A DNA stretch of 49,563 nucleotides. Origin: Acidimicrobiia bacterium (GTDB taxonomy: Bacteria; Actinomycetota; Acidimicrobiia; Spongiisociales; JAENVV01). Each line of letters opens with the position of its first letter. The stretch's first letter is position 1. The notes beneath the pieces were generated by a model. That model was not told where the DNA came from and did no database searches. It saw only the letters and a program-made list of their open reading frames with translations. The DNA lies in the NCBI GenBank assembly GCA_024637275.1, contig JAGXFS010000122.1:1-49563 (forward strand), written 5' to 3'. Positions 27,736-34,975 of the stretch are shown in pieces. A program made the translations under genes and the position numbers.

Positions 27736-27741
27736 ATTATA
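27736..27741 (-). promoter_or_regulatory. -10 element of the D-carbamoylase/xdhD/ssnA/ygfK operon
   Basis: Read on the minus strand, a perfect TATAAT is followed by seven bases and then the ATG at 27728, so transcription should begin at or next to the start codon. No good -35 exists at 17-18 bp (TAAGTT there), which would fit dependence on an activator. Confidence 0.7.
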
Positions 27742-27763
27742 CCGGACCGGGGCCAGCGAACTT

Positions 27764-27780
27764 ATACAAAACGTAAAGTT
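27764..27780. promoter_or_regulatory. Candidate regulator site upstream of the D-carbamoylase operon
   Basis: TACAAAACGTAAAGTT (27765-27780) contains an imperfect inverted repeat TATAC-N5-GTAAA. It matches 14 of 16 bases of a site before the thiamine-binding/HTH regulator genes at 34694-34709. Its centre is about 42 bp upstream of the inferred start of transcription, the usual place for an activator touching the polymerase. Confidence 0.5.
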
Positions 27781-27810
27781 TGGTCGAACCGGGTAGGCCT
27801 CGGGACCCTG

Positions 27811-28752
27811 TCAGGGCGTGAACCGGGTGCCCGCCCGACCGGCAATGGCCTCTTCGATAGTCGACGGCGACGTCACAATGGCTTCGCTACCGCCCGCATC
27901 GAGGAACGCCAGGATCGCCCGAATCTTCGGTTCCATACTGCCTGGCCGAAAGTGAGTTCCGTCCACCAGATACCGGCGGGCTTCGTCGCCCGACAAGTGA
28001 TCAACCCACCGTTGATCAGGTTGTCCGAAGTTCAAGGCCACCTGCTCGACCGACGTTGATATAAGCAGCAGATCGGCGCGGAGTTCGGTAGCGAGCAACG
28101 CCGACACGTGATCCTTGTCAATCACCGCCGGGACCCCGACCAGAAACCCCTCATCGTCCGCCACCACCGGAATGCCACCACCGCCGGCGGCGATCACAAC
28201 GTACCCGGCCTTGAGCAGTCGATCGACAGCGTCTAACTCCACAATCCGAAGCGGATGCGGCGATGCCACTACGCGCCGCCACCCCCGACCGGAGTCTTCC
28301 ATCACGTCCCAACCGTCGACCCGCCCCCGCTCAAGCGCCTCGGTTTCGGTCATAAAGGCACCAATCGGTTTGGCGGGATGTTGAAACGCCGGATCGTCAG
28401 GACTGACCTGCACCTGGGTCACCAACGTCACGACCCGCTCAGGAAGGCCCATCCGTTTGAAGTCATTGAGAAGGTTTTGCTGAAGGAGATACCCGATCGC
28501 CCCTTGCGTGTCGGCCCCGCACACCTCAAGGGGCACCTCATGCAACTCATGACGGGCTAATTCGGACCGCCGCAGGATAAATCCAATCTGGGGACCGTTG
28601 CCATGGGTGACCACCACGTTCCAACCGGAAGCCACCATGTTGGCGATGTGATGATCGGTCTCTGCGGCCGCCAGATACTGGTCTTGCACGGACTGGTGCT
28701 CGGGGTCGGTGATGAGGCTGTTCCCACCAATAGCCACTACTGCGGTTGGCAT
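27811..28752 (-). CDS. Carbamate kinase
   Basis: A 313-residue amino-acid-kinase-fold enzyme that converts carbamoyl phosphate and ADP to ATP, CO2 and NH3 in catabolic settings. Motifs: AIGGNSLI at the N-terminus, VVTHGNGPQIGFILRRSEL, the product-binding VIAAGGGGIPVV and AVIDKDHVSALLATEL, and the final GSMEPKIRAILAFLDAGG. It corresponds to YqeA/ArcC. It starts 7 bp after the stop of the YgeW-like gene, so the three carbamoyl genes probably form one operon. An 82-bp gap with a separate promoter follows before the D-carbamoylase gene. Confidence 0.95.
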   Translation of the reverse strand: MPTAVVAIGGNSLITDPEHQSVQDQYLAAAETDHHIANMVASGWNVVVTHGNGPQIGFILRRSELARHELHEVPLEVCGADTQGAIGYLLQQNLLNDFKRMGLPERVVTLVTQVQVSPDDPAFQHPAKPIGAFMTETEALERGRVDGWDVMEDSGRGWRRVVASPHPLRIVELDAVDRLLKAGYVVIAAGGGGIPVVADDEGFLVGVPAVIDKDHVSALLATELRADLLLISTSVEQVALNFGQPDQRWVDHLSGDEARRYLVDGTHFRPGSMEPKIRAILAFLDAGGSEAIVTSPSTIEEAIAGRAGTRFTP

Positions 28753-28759
28753 CTCTCCC

Positions 28760-29731
28760 TCACATCGTCAAGGCCATAGCGGCCTTCTGGACGTGGAGGC
28801 GGTTCTCGGCCTGGTCATACACAACGCTTTGTGGCCCGTCGATCACCTCATCGCTCACTTCGAGGTTCCGATCGGCCGGGAGCGGATGCATGTAGATGGC
28901 GGCCGGATCCGCCTTCGCCAACTGCGCGGCGTCCACCATCCAATCTGTGTACCGACGGCCGATGTCCGCCGATTCATCCGCACTAGATGTGGTTAGGGCT
29001 CCCCACGACTTGGCGTACACGACGTCGGCGCCCCCCAGGCCCTCCGCAAAGGTTTCAACCACATCCAAGGTGCCTCCCGCAACGCGGGTGTTCTCGCCGG
29101 CCTGGCGCATAACTTCTTCCTCGAGAGCAAACTCGGGGGGCCGGGCCAAACGGACGTTCATGCCGAACCGGGTAGCAAGAAGCAGAAGGCTCTGGGCTAC
29201 CGAAATGGGCTTCTGATAGCTCGACGCGTGCGCGTAGCTGATATCGAGCGTCAGCTGCCGCGGGTCTCCCTTCTTTTCCATGATCGTTAACAGGTCGGCC
29301 AAGGCCTGGAAGGGGTGATAGCGGTCACACTGCATGTTCAAGACCGGCACGCGGGCCGCTTTGGCCACTTCGGTGATGTACTTGTTTCCGACGCCCCAGT
29401 CGACGTTGCGGATCGCCAAACCGGCGGTATACCGACCAAGAATGTCACCAATCTCTTTGGCGGTATCACCGTGAGCAATCTGGGTGGTCTGAGACTCCAT
29501 GAACATCGCGTGGCCACCCAGTTGAGCCATGCCAGCTTCAAAACTCGCCCGCGTACGTGTCGACGAGAAAAAGAACAGCATGGTCAGGACCTTGTCACGA
29601 AGGAGCGGATGCGGTTCACCCATCGCCCGCTGAAGTTTTAGGTGTTTGGCAACCGCCAACAGGGTCTCGAGCTCTTCGACCGACCAATCCTGAGTGGTGA
29701 TCAAATCGCGCCCACGAAGATCGGTGATCAT
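28760..29731 (-). CDS. YgeW-like carbamoyltransferase
   Basis: A 323-residue aspartate/ornithine carbamoyltransferase-fold enzyme. The carbamoyl-phosphate motif is FFFSSTRTRASFEAGM (SSTRTR at residues 56-61), with CDRYHPFQALADLL in place of the usual HPTQ or HPCQ and MHPLPADR near the end. The stretch SYQKPISVAQSLLLLATRFGM strongly recalls E. coli YgeW, the paralogue in the ygeW-yqeA-ygfK cluster, though YgeW has about 396 residues. ATG 29731 overlaps the upstream carbamoyltransferase stop by 4 bp; the open frame extends 23 codons further. Catabolic use (ureido compound plus phosphate to carbamoyl phosphate) is inferred from the adjacent kinase. Confidence 0.87.
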   Translation of the reverse strand: MITDLRGRDLITTQDWSVEELETLLAVAKHLKLQRAMGEPHPLLRDKVLTMLFFFSSTRTRASFEAGMAQLGGHAMFMESQTTQIAHGDTAKEIGDILGRYTAGLAIRNVDWGVGNKYITEVAKAARVPVLNMQCDRYHPFQALADLLTIMEKKGDPRQLTLDISYAHASSYQKPISVAQSLLLLATRFGMNVRLARPPEFALEEEVMRQAGENTRVAGGTLDVVETFAEGLGGADVVYAKSWGALTTSSADESADIGRRYTDWMVDAAQLAKADPAAIYMHPLPADRNLEVSDEVIDGPQSVVYDQAENRLHVQKAAMALTM

Positions 29732-30681
29732 GGCGTTGCGCCCAGGACTAGCGCCAACAGAGCCATCCGGATCACCAGCCCGTTGTAGGCCTCTTGCCAA
29801 TAGCGGGCATAGTGCGTGTCATCGACATTCGTCGACAACTCATCCATCCTCGGCAAGGAGTGCAGCACGATCGACGATCGTTTCGCTTTCGTGGCCAGCA
29901 ATTCGGCGGTGACCTGATAACGGGGGTCGGTCGTTGCCAGCGTGTCACCGCGCTCGTCACGGCCCTTGCCGTAGTCGGCCTGTACGACCGGTTCTATAAA
30001 GATCACGTCGGCTTCGTTGACCACTTCAGCTACATGCTCGGCCCGGCGAATTCGGAGGCCGCGATCACGAACCGATTTGATCAATCCCTCATCGGGCTCT
30101 TCGTCGGGCGGGCAGACGTAGACGAGTTCTGCGTCGAACTGGGTCAAGGCATACGCAAGCGAGTGCATGGTTCGCATCCGCCAGTCCCCAACGGCGACGA
30201 ACGTCAGCCCGTCGACCGTCCCGAGTTCCTTCCGGACCGTGAACAGGTCCGTGAGTACCTGCGTCGGATGTTCCCCCCATCCATCACCACCGTTGATCAC
30301 CGGAATCGAGGCCCATCGAGCCATCTCGTGAGGAGCTCCGATCTGGGGATGCCGCATCACGATGACGTCGCCGTAATACTCCAACATGTGAGCGGTGTCT
30401 TTAAGGGACTCCTGGTAGAAGTCACCGGCTCGAGTCATCTTGGAATCGGCGAACCCGGTCACTTGACCTCCGAGGCGCAGCATTGCTGACTCATGAGCGA
30501 GCCGGGTTCGCGTCGAAGCCTGAAAGAAAGCACTGACGAGGATCTTGCCCGCCAACAAGTCGATACTGCGCCGGCCTTTCGCAACGGGATCGAATTGATC
30601 ACCCGCTTCGAATACGGACTCGAAGTCCGCCCGGCTGAAGTCCTCCAGAGACAAAATGTCTCGCCCTGCAAACTCACGCAT
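29728..30681 (-). CDS. Second carbamoyltransferase, aspartate-carbamoyltransferase-like
   Basis: A 317-residue homologue of the PyrB catalytic chain: FFQASTRTRLAHESAMLRLGG (STRTR at 56-60), IVMRHPQIGAPHEMA, GEHPTQVLTDLFT, and a PyrB-like end LHSLPRMDELSTNVDDTHYARYW. The usual HPLPR is HSLPR, and the lysine loop reads KMTRAGDFYQESLKDT. No pyrI or other pyrimidine gene is nearby. Its tandem position before a YgeW-like enzyme and carbamate kinase suggests a catabolic ureido substrate and not pyrimidine synthesis, but an ordinary PyrB cannot be excluded. ATG 30681 is preferred over the open extension to 30717, matching the family N-terminus. Confidence 0.82.
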   Translation of the reverse strand: MREFAGRDILSLEDFSRADFESVFEAGDQFDPVAKGRRSIDLLAGKILVSAFFQASTRTRLAHESAMLRLGGQVTGFADSKMTRAGDFYQESLKDTAHMLEYYGDVIVMRHPQIGAPHEMARWASIPVINGGDGWGEHPTQVLTDLFTVRKELGTVDGLTFVAVGDWRMRTMHSLAYALTQFDAELVYVCPPDEEPDEGLIKSVRDRGLRIRRAEHVAEVVNEADVIFIEPVVQADYGKGRDERGDTLATTDPRYQVTAELLATKAKRSSIVLHSLPRMDELSTNVDDTHYARYWQEAYNGLVIRMALLALVLGATP

Positions 30682-30776
30682 GACACGCTCCCGGGTCGTA
30701 GTCGTTCCACTGTGCAATCGGCCGCCGACTGGCGCTAGTGGCGTTGGTCATATTCCTGCCCCGGTCGCATCGGGAG

Positions 30777-30782
30777 TACAAT
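30777..30782 (+). promoter_or_regulatory. Candidate -10 for the beta-ureidopropionase gene
   Basis: TACAAT lies 25 bases before the ATG at 30808, leaving room for a short leader with GAGGAG. A -35 is not clear. The divergent region 30682-30807 separates this gene from the carbamoyltransferase operon. Confidence 0.45.
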
Positions 30783-30807
30783 GTCGTCGCCTAACCGAGG
30801 AGCAACG

Positions 30808-31647
30808 ATGACCATGAATGTGAGAGCTGCCCTTGTGCAGGCGGAGTGGACCGGCGACACGGAGTCGATGATCGAAAAGAACATCGGATACGCCCGGGAT
30901 GCCGCTGAACAAGGCGCTCAGGTGCTTTGTTTTCAGGAGATCTTTTCGGCTCCATACTTCTGCACCGTGCAGGACCGCAGCTATTTCAGCTATGCGGAAG
31001 AAATGCCAGGACCGACCACGAATCGGATGGTCGACCTCGCCAAAGAAACCGGCATGGTGATGGTCGTTCCCATGTTCGAAAAGGTTGACGACGGGACGTA
31101 CTACAACACCGCGGCCGTCATCGACGCCGACGGAACCTTCCTTGGCAAGTACCGCAAGAACCACATTCCCCAGGTGCAGGGTTTCTGGGAGAAGTTTTAC
31201 TTTCGTCCCGGAAACCTCGGCTATCCCGTATTCGATACTGCCGTCGGGAAGGTGGGCGTGTACATCTGTTACGACCGCCACTTCCCCGAAGGCTGGCGAG
31301 AGCTCGGCCTCAATGGCGCCAAGATCGTCTTCAACCCGTCAGCGACAACCCGGGGCCATTCGAAGTACCTCTGGCAACTTGAACAACCTGCCGCAGCAGT
31401 AGCCAACGAATACTTCGTGGGCGCCATAAACCGGGTGGGGCCCGAACCCGCCGAAGACACCGACTATTACGGGTCTTCCTACTTCGTTGACCCACGAGCC
31501 CGTCTCATCGGCGAGGTCGCCTCGGACGAAAAGGACGAAGTGGTCGTGCGGGACCTTGACATGTCGATGATCGAGGAAACCCGCAATTACTGGCAGTTTT
31601 TCCGGGACCGACGCCCCGATACGTACACGCAAACCGGGGCTATCTAG
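30808..31647 (+). CDS. Beta-ureidopropionase-like carbon-nitrogen hydrolase
   Basis: A 279-residue nitrilase-superfamily amidohydrolase. The triad is Glu44 in CFQEIFSAPYF, Lys117 in KYRKNHIPQVQGFWEKFYF and Cys154 in YICYDRHFPEGWRELGLNGA. The GFWEKFYFRPG and RHFPEGWR signatures are those of beta-ureidopropionase/N-carbamoylputrescine-type enzymes, distinct from the D-carbamoylase at 26.8 kb. ATG 30808 has GAGGAG seven bases upstream and is chosen over 30781. It is divergent from the carbamoyltransferases. It would hydrolyse an N-carbamoyl (ureido) acid to the amino acid, CO2 and NH3. Confidence 0.87.
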   Translation: MTMNVRAALVQAEWTGDTESMIEKNIGYARDAAEQGAQVLCFQEIFSAPYFCTVQDRSYFSYAEEMPGPTTNRMVDLAKETGMVMVVPMFEKVDDGTYYNTAAVIDADGTFLGKYRKNHIPQVQGFWEKFYFRPGNLGYPVFDTAVGKVGVYICYDRHFPEGWRELGLNGAKIVFNPSATTRGHSKYLWQLEQPAAAVANEYFVGAINRVGPEPAEDTDYYGSSYFVDPRARLIGEVASDEKDEVVVRDLDMSMIEETRNYWQFFRDRRPDTYTQTGAI

Positions 31648-31662
31648 CCAAACCGATCACGC

Positions 31663-32484
31663 CTACGGGGCGATGAACGCCAACCCGGCAGTAAGCACGA
31701 CGAACAAGCCGAGCACCACTTGCTGGGCGCCAATAACGGGGATTGCTGACGGTGGCCGCCGAACGAGCCAGGAATGCACGATCGCCAAAACGACGATCGA
31801 CCCCCACGCCGCCCACGGGACCAGACCGACAACGGCCCCGACCGTCACGGCAAGTACCGCCAGGGCCTGTCCTGTATGAGCACCAGCTCGCTTGTATGGC
31901 TGCTGCTTGGCCCGACGCAGTTGAACGCGAACGAAAATTACGGCCGCGACAGATCTCGCCGCGATCACCAACCACAGCCCGGCCGCTACTGACGCTGAGG
32001 CACCGCCGATCAAGGCCACGGCTGTGGCCACCGACCCGATACCCACCGTCCCCGCCAGTTCCGGCACCAACCGCCGACTACGCGATCTGATGTCGTACCA
32101 GAACTCGATCGCCACCAGCGGGACGGCCATCAGCAGCGGAACGACGAACCGGTGAGTCGGCCCGACGAACACCACCCCGAGCAGGCCGATCAACGTCACC
32201 GCTTCGATGGTCGCCACGTTCCGTGCGATGATCGTGCGAGGAAGAATGCGGTGACGCCGCCGATCGACCATGACGGTTTTCAGCGGAGTTCTCAGCAAGA
32301 ACCCGAGCAGCGCAATGAGACCAAGCAAGACCCCGCGCCACGAATAGGCTACGAGCAGACCAAGGAGGACCGGCTCGAGGGTGAACGCCCATCCTCCGTG
32401 TTCGGATGGCACTGCGACAGCCGACCACGACGAGGCAGGATGGATTCGCGAACCGTCCGTCGGTACTGCCGGATCAAGAGACAC
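31663..32484 (-). CDS. YwiC-like membrane protein
   Basis: A 273-residue polytopic membrane protein with around eight hydrophobic segments. The N-terminal signature VAVPSEHGGWAFTLEPVLLGLLVAYSWRG and the cytoplasmic loop FLLRTPLKTVMVDRRR match the YwiC-like family of Bacillus and actinobacteria, whose function is unknown. A further Arg-rich loop (RSRSRRLVPE) and RVQLRRAKQQPYKRAG place positive charge inside. The GTG start follows TAGACT by six bases, suggesting a leaderless transcript. It converges with the beta-ureidopropionase-like gene (15-bp gap) and is divergent from adenine deaminase; a role in the purine island is not evident. Confidence 0.83.
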   Translation of the reverse strand: MSLDPAVPTDGSRIHPASSWSAVAVPSEHGGWAFTLEPVLLGLLVAYSWRGVLLGLIALLGFLLRTPLKTVMVDRRRHRILPRTIIARNVATIEAVTLIGLLGVVFVGPTHRFVVPLLMAVPLVAIEFWYDIRSRSRRLVPELAGTVGIGSVATAVALIGGASASVAAGLWLVIAARSVAAVIFVRVQLRRAKQQPYKRAGAHTGQALAVLAVTVGAVVGLVPWAAWGSIVVLAIVHSWLVRRPPSAIPVIGAQQVVLGLFVVLTAGLAFIAP

Positions 32485-32490
32485 CCGGCA

Positions 32491-32496
32491 AGTCTA
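32491..32496 (-). promoter_or_regulatory. Candidate -10 for the YwiC-like gene
   Basis: On the minus strand TAGACT is followed by six bases and then GTG 32484. This is the leaderless geometry seen at several other genes here. No ribosome site is present. Confidence 0.4.
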
Positions 32497-32539
32497 CAAA
32501 TCCAATAGGCTTTGCCGTCCTAAGTCGAACAGGTGGGTC

Positions 32540-33541
32540 ATGGACACATTTATCCGGAGTCTCCCCAAGGCAGAACTGCACCTGCACATCGAGGGCACGC
32601 TTGAGCCAGAGATGCTGTTCGATCTTGCTAGGAGAAACGGGCTCGCGTCATCGTACGGATCAGTTGCCGAGCTGCGGGCAGCCTACGACTTCTCGGACCT
32701 GCAGTCGTTCCTCGATATCTATTACGAAGGCGCCTCTGTGCTGCGAACCGAAGAAGACTTTTTCGACCTGACCTGGGCCTATCTGAATCGGGCGGCCGCC
32801 GATGGCGTACGCCGTGCAGAAATCTTCTTTGACCCACAAACCCATACAGAGCGGGGCGTATCGATCGAAACCGTCATCAACGGCATCGGCGGTGCCCTCG
32901 ACCGCAGCCACGAGCTGGGAATGTCGACCGGACTGATCCTGTGTTTCCTCCGCCATCTATCCGGCAAGCAGGCACTCGAGACCCTCGAAATGGCCTTGCC
33001 CCACCGCGACCGCCTGCTGGGAGTGGGCCTCGACTCGTCCGAAGCGGGTCGGCCTCCCGAACTGTTCCGCGCCGCCTATGACCTGGCGAGGCAGGAAGGG
33101 TTGCACCTGGTCGCCCATGCCGGAGAAGAAGGCCCCCCTGAGTACGTTTGGCAAGCTCTCGACGTTCTTGGGGTGGAACGAATCGATCACGGCGTTCGAT
33201 CCATCGAAGACCCGGTGCTCGTTGATCGGCTGGTCGCCGATCAGATCCCACTTACGATGTGCCCACTCTCCAACTTGAAGCTCAAGGTCGTCGACGATCT
33301 CAACCATCACCCGCTGGCCCAACTGCAGGACTCCGGGGTGCTGGTCACGGTGAACTCCGATGATCCGGCCTACTTCGGGGGGTATGTCGGCGACAACTAT
33401 GTAGCGATTTCGGCGGGTCTCGACCTGCGCCAGTCCGAAACCGCCCAACTCGCCCGCAACAGCCTGACCGCCTCGTTCATCTTTGACGATGATCCGCTGT
33501 TCGCCGAGTTCGATCGTGTCGCCGGTGACCAGAAGATCTGA
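32540..33541 (+). CDS. Adenine deaminase of the adenosine-deaminase superfamily
   Basis: A 333-residue zinc hydrolase. Metal and catalytic motifs: ELHLHIEGTLEPE (His14, His16), LVAHAGEEGPPEYVW and TVNSDDPAYFGGYVGDNY. The long DDPAYFGGYV form after the metal aspartate, and CPLSNLKLKVV, are marks of the adenine deaminase (Aah1-like) branch, whereas true adenosine deaminases usually have DDP followed by other residues. ATG 32540 follows AGGTGG; the frame is open upstream but that part is not conserved-looking. It converts adenine (or possibly adenosine) to hypoxanthine (or inosine), supplying the xanthine dehydrogenase. It converges with the next gene, with one base between stops. Confidence 0.88.
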   Translation: MDTFIRSLPKAELHLHIEGTLEPEMLFDLARRNGLASSYGSVAELRAAYDFSDLQSFLDIYYEGASVLRTEEDFFDLTWAYLNRAAADGVRRAEIFFDPQTHTERGVSIETVINGIGGALDRSHELGMSTGLILCFLRHLSGKQALETLEMALPHRDRLLGVGLDSSEAGRPPELFRAAYDLARQEGLHLVAHAGEEGPPEYVWQALDVLGVERIDHGVRSIEDPVLVDRLVADQIPLTMCPLSNLKLKVVDDLNHHPLAQLQDSGVLVTVNSDDPAYFGGYVGDNYVAISAGLDLRQSETAQLARNSLTASFIFDDDPLFAEFDRVAGDQKI

Positions 33542-33542
33542 A

Positions 33543-34277
33543 CTAGGCCATGCGCACCCGTGGGTCCAAACGCCCGGCTGCGGTTCGGAGCGTTCCGTAA
33601 GCCTCGTTGTAGAGGGCACTGCCTGCCGAAATCCGTCGAACCCCTAAATCGAAAAGCTCCGATATGGACGGCCCACCCGTCATCGCCAGAACGTTGACGG
33701 GTGCTCCGGCCTCACGTACGACTCGACCGATGTCGGCAGGGACGGTCAACCCCGGCGCATACAGAACGTCGGCTCCCGCCAGGCGGTAACGGATAAGTCT
33801 CTCAAGCGTATCTTCGAGATCCTCCTGCCCGTAGAGATAGTTCTCCGCCCTGGCGGTAACCACAACGCCCGATGGCCCGGCAGCAGCACACACCCGGGCA
33901 ACCCGTTCGGTCGCTACTTCAATCGGCTCGATGGATCCGATCTGGGGGTCAAAGTCCTCTACCGATATCCCGGCCGCTCCGGCATCCACCAGCAGTTGGA
34001 CCGTCCGCTCGACGCCACCCGGGTCGTGCGGAAACATCTGTTCGCTGTCAACATTTAGGGGCACTGCGATGAACGAAGCGAGATCAGCTACGTGAGCAAC
34101 CAGTTCATCGCGCGTCACCTCTTGGTCCTTCTTGCCGATCGCCCGGCCGAATCCGGCGCTCGTCGTTGCCAACGCCTGAAAACCGAGCTCCTCAAGGACT
34201 CGAGCGGAGCCTCGATCCCACGGATTGGGCATCACAAAGCCCCCCTCAGCATGCATCCGTCTAAAGAGACTGACCAT
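33543..34277 (-). CDS. Isocitrate lyase / PEP mutase superfamily protein
   Basis: A 244-residue TIM-barrel protein. Visible landmarks are FVMPNPWDRGSARVLEELGF, TTSAGFGRAIGKKD, the metal-site region LNVDSEQMF, AGISVEDF, VVTARAENYLYG and ADVLYAPGLTVPADI. This is the short subfamily often annotated isocitrate lyase/phosphoenolpyruvate mutase family protein, which includes oxaloacetate decarboxylases and carboxyvinyl-phosphonate-type lyases; the exact reaction is unknown. ATG 34277 is chosen although the frame remains open to 34622, because the upstream part is antisense to the selenoprotein candidate. In this context it could cleave a C3-C4 acid, but that is speculation. Confidence 0.82.
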   Translation of the reverse strand: MVSLFRRMHAEGGFVMPNPWDRGSARVLEELGFQALATTSAGFGRAIGKKDQEVTRDELVAHVADLASFIAVPLNVDSEQMFPHDPGGVERTVQLLVDAGAAGISVEDFDPQIGSIEPIEVATERVARVCAAAGPSGVVVTARAENYLYGQEDLEDTLERLIRYRLAGADVLYAPGLTVPADIGRVVREAGAPVNVLAMTGGPSISELFDLGVRRISAGSALYNEAYGTLRTAAGRLDPRVRMA

Positions 34278-34322
34278 CGAACCACCCGGAGTAATCCTCG
34301 ACTGCCTAGTGTTGGCAATTGT

Positions 34323-34616
34323 ATGCACCTTGATGTCACCCCTGAAGCCGTCAAGCTCGTTCGTAAGAAGGGCGGGGTCATGGCCATCGACTTCATCCCG
34401 CCCATCGGTTGAGGCGGCACGTTGGAGGTGTCGGTCGACACCTATCTCAAAGGCAAAGACCTCAGCCCGTACCAGCAGCTGACCGTGGACGACGTCGAAC
34501 TCCACGTTTCTCCAGCCCTGTCGACCTGGGCCGATCGTGCCACCGTGGCCGTCAAGTCGAGCCTGCTCGGGAAGAAGCTCGAAGTCCTGGCAGACCACAA
34601 GCACCAGCCGACCTGA
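34323..34616 (+). CDS. Candidate selenoprotein, small HesB-like / CC-Se motif family, in-frame UGA
   Basis: A 97-residue reading frame from ATG 34323 to TGA 34614-34616 is interrupted only by TGA at 34410-34412 (codon 30). On both sides the frame reads like one small protein: MHLDVTPEAVKLVRKKGG, then MAIDFIPPIG, the UGA codon, GGTLEVSV, and further on VDDVELHVSPAL and GKKLEVLADH. The strand order and the reactive residue just before GG fit small HesB-like proteins in which a Cys pair or Cys/Sec occupies this place. A hairpin begins about 12 bases after the UGA (separate entry). If UGA is a real stop, only a 29-residue stub and an orphan downstream frame remain. It is the first visible sign that this organism may decode selenocysteine. 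Confidence 0.65.
34410..34449 (+). other. SECIS-like hairpin after the in-frame UGA
   Basis: After UGA 34410-34412, GGTGTC (34427-34432) pairs with GACACC (34437-34442) around the loop GGTC. An extra A-T pair extends it, and TTG (34422-34424) can pair with CAA (34447-34449) across small bulges. The apical GGUC and its distance of 20 bases from the UGA fit bacterial SECIS elements; the E. coli fdhF element also has GGUC in its loop. No selA, selB, selC or selD gene is in the window to confirm. Confidence 0.6.
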
Positions 34617-34690
34617 AGTCACTAATCCCGGTGCCCGGTGGGCATCTTTCGAAAACGCAGTCCCTCAAGCTCGCACACCTCACACCAACG

Positions 34691-34709
34691 TTTTACAATC
34701 CGTAAAGTT
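34691..34709 (+). promoter_or_regulatory. Promoter and candidate operator of the HTH regulator operon
   Basis: TACAAT (34694-34699) is a good -10 element. It lies inside an inverted repeat TTTAC-N5-GTAAA (34692-34706), so a bound regulator would block it. The following GGAGGGAAGGG is a strong ribosome site for ATG 34721. The 16-base core matches the site at 27765-27780 at 14 positions. Confidence 0.55.
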
Positions 34710-34720
34710 GGAGGGAAGGG

Positions 34721-34975
34721 ATGTCCGTGGAAGTAGCTGCCGAGTTCTTGGTCGAACCGTTCTCAGAGGGCCGCCCGGGACCGCACGTAAAGGCGGCCGT
34801 GGAGGCCGTAGAACAAGCCGGCCTTACGGTGGTCGTTGGCCCGTTTGGCAATATCACTACCGGCGACGCCACGACGGTTCTCGGCGCAGTCGCGGCGGCC
34901 TTGGCCGCAGCTCTAGACCATGGCGCCACCCGCGTCAGCCTCAGCATTGCTCGCCGGGAAACGCCAGGGTCGTGA
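34721..34975 (+). CDS. Thiamine-binding-type protein (MTH1187/DUF77 family)
   Basis: An 84-residue ferredoxin-like-fold protein beginning MSVEVAAEFLVEPFSEGRPG and including VEQAGLTVVVGPFGNITTGD and ALDHGATRVSLSI. These match the small MTH1187/YkoF-type family reported to bind thiamine or its pyrimidine moiety. The family usually has the EPF and GPFGT-like turns that are visible here. The stop overlaps the regulator start as GTGA, so it may act as ligand sensor or partner for that regulator. No thiamine genes are nearby. Confidence 0.78.
   Translation: MSVEVAAEFLVEPFSEGRPGPHVKAAVEAVEQAGLTVVVGPFGNITTGDATTVLGAVAAALAAALDHGATRVSLSIARRETPGS

Noticed and set aside
30744-30749. TTGGTC as the -35 partner of TACAAT at 30777
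   Set aside because: The spacing would be 27 bp, too long for a normal promoter.
34422-34616. A separate 64-codon gene starting at ATG-like position 34422 after the UGA
   Set aside because: It begins inside the hairpin, has no ribosome-binding site, and continues the same frame and fold as the 29 codons before the UGA, so one UGA-containing gene is the simpler explanation.
33543-34622. A long N-terminal extension of the PEP-mutase-like protein to 34622
   Set aside because: The extra 115 residues are antisense to the selenoprotein candidate and show no conserved pattern; the family N-terminus begins near ATG 34277.
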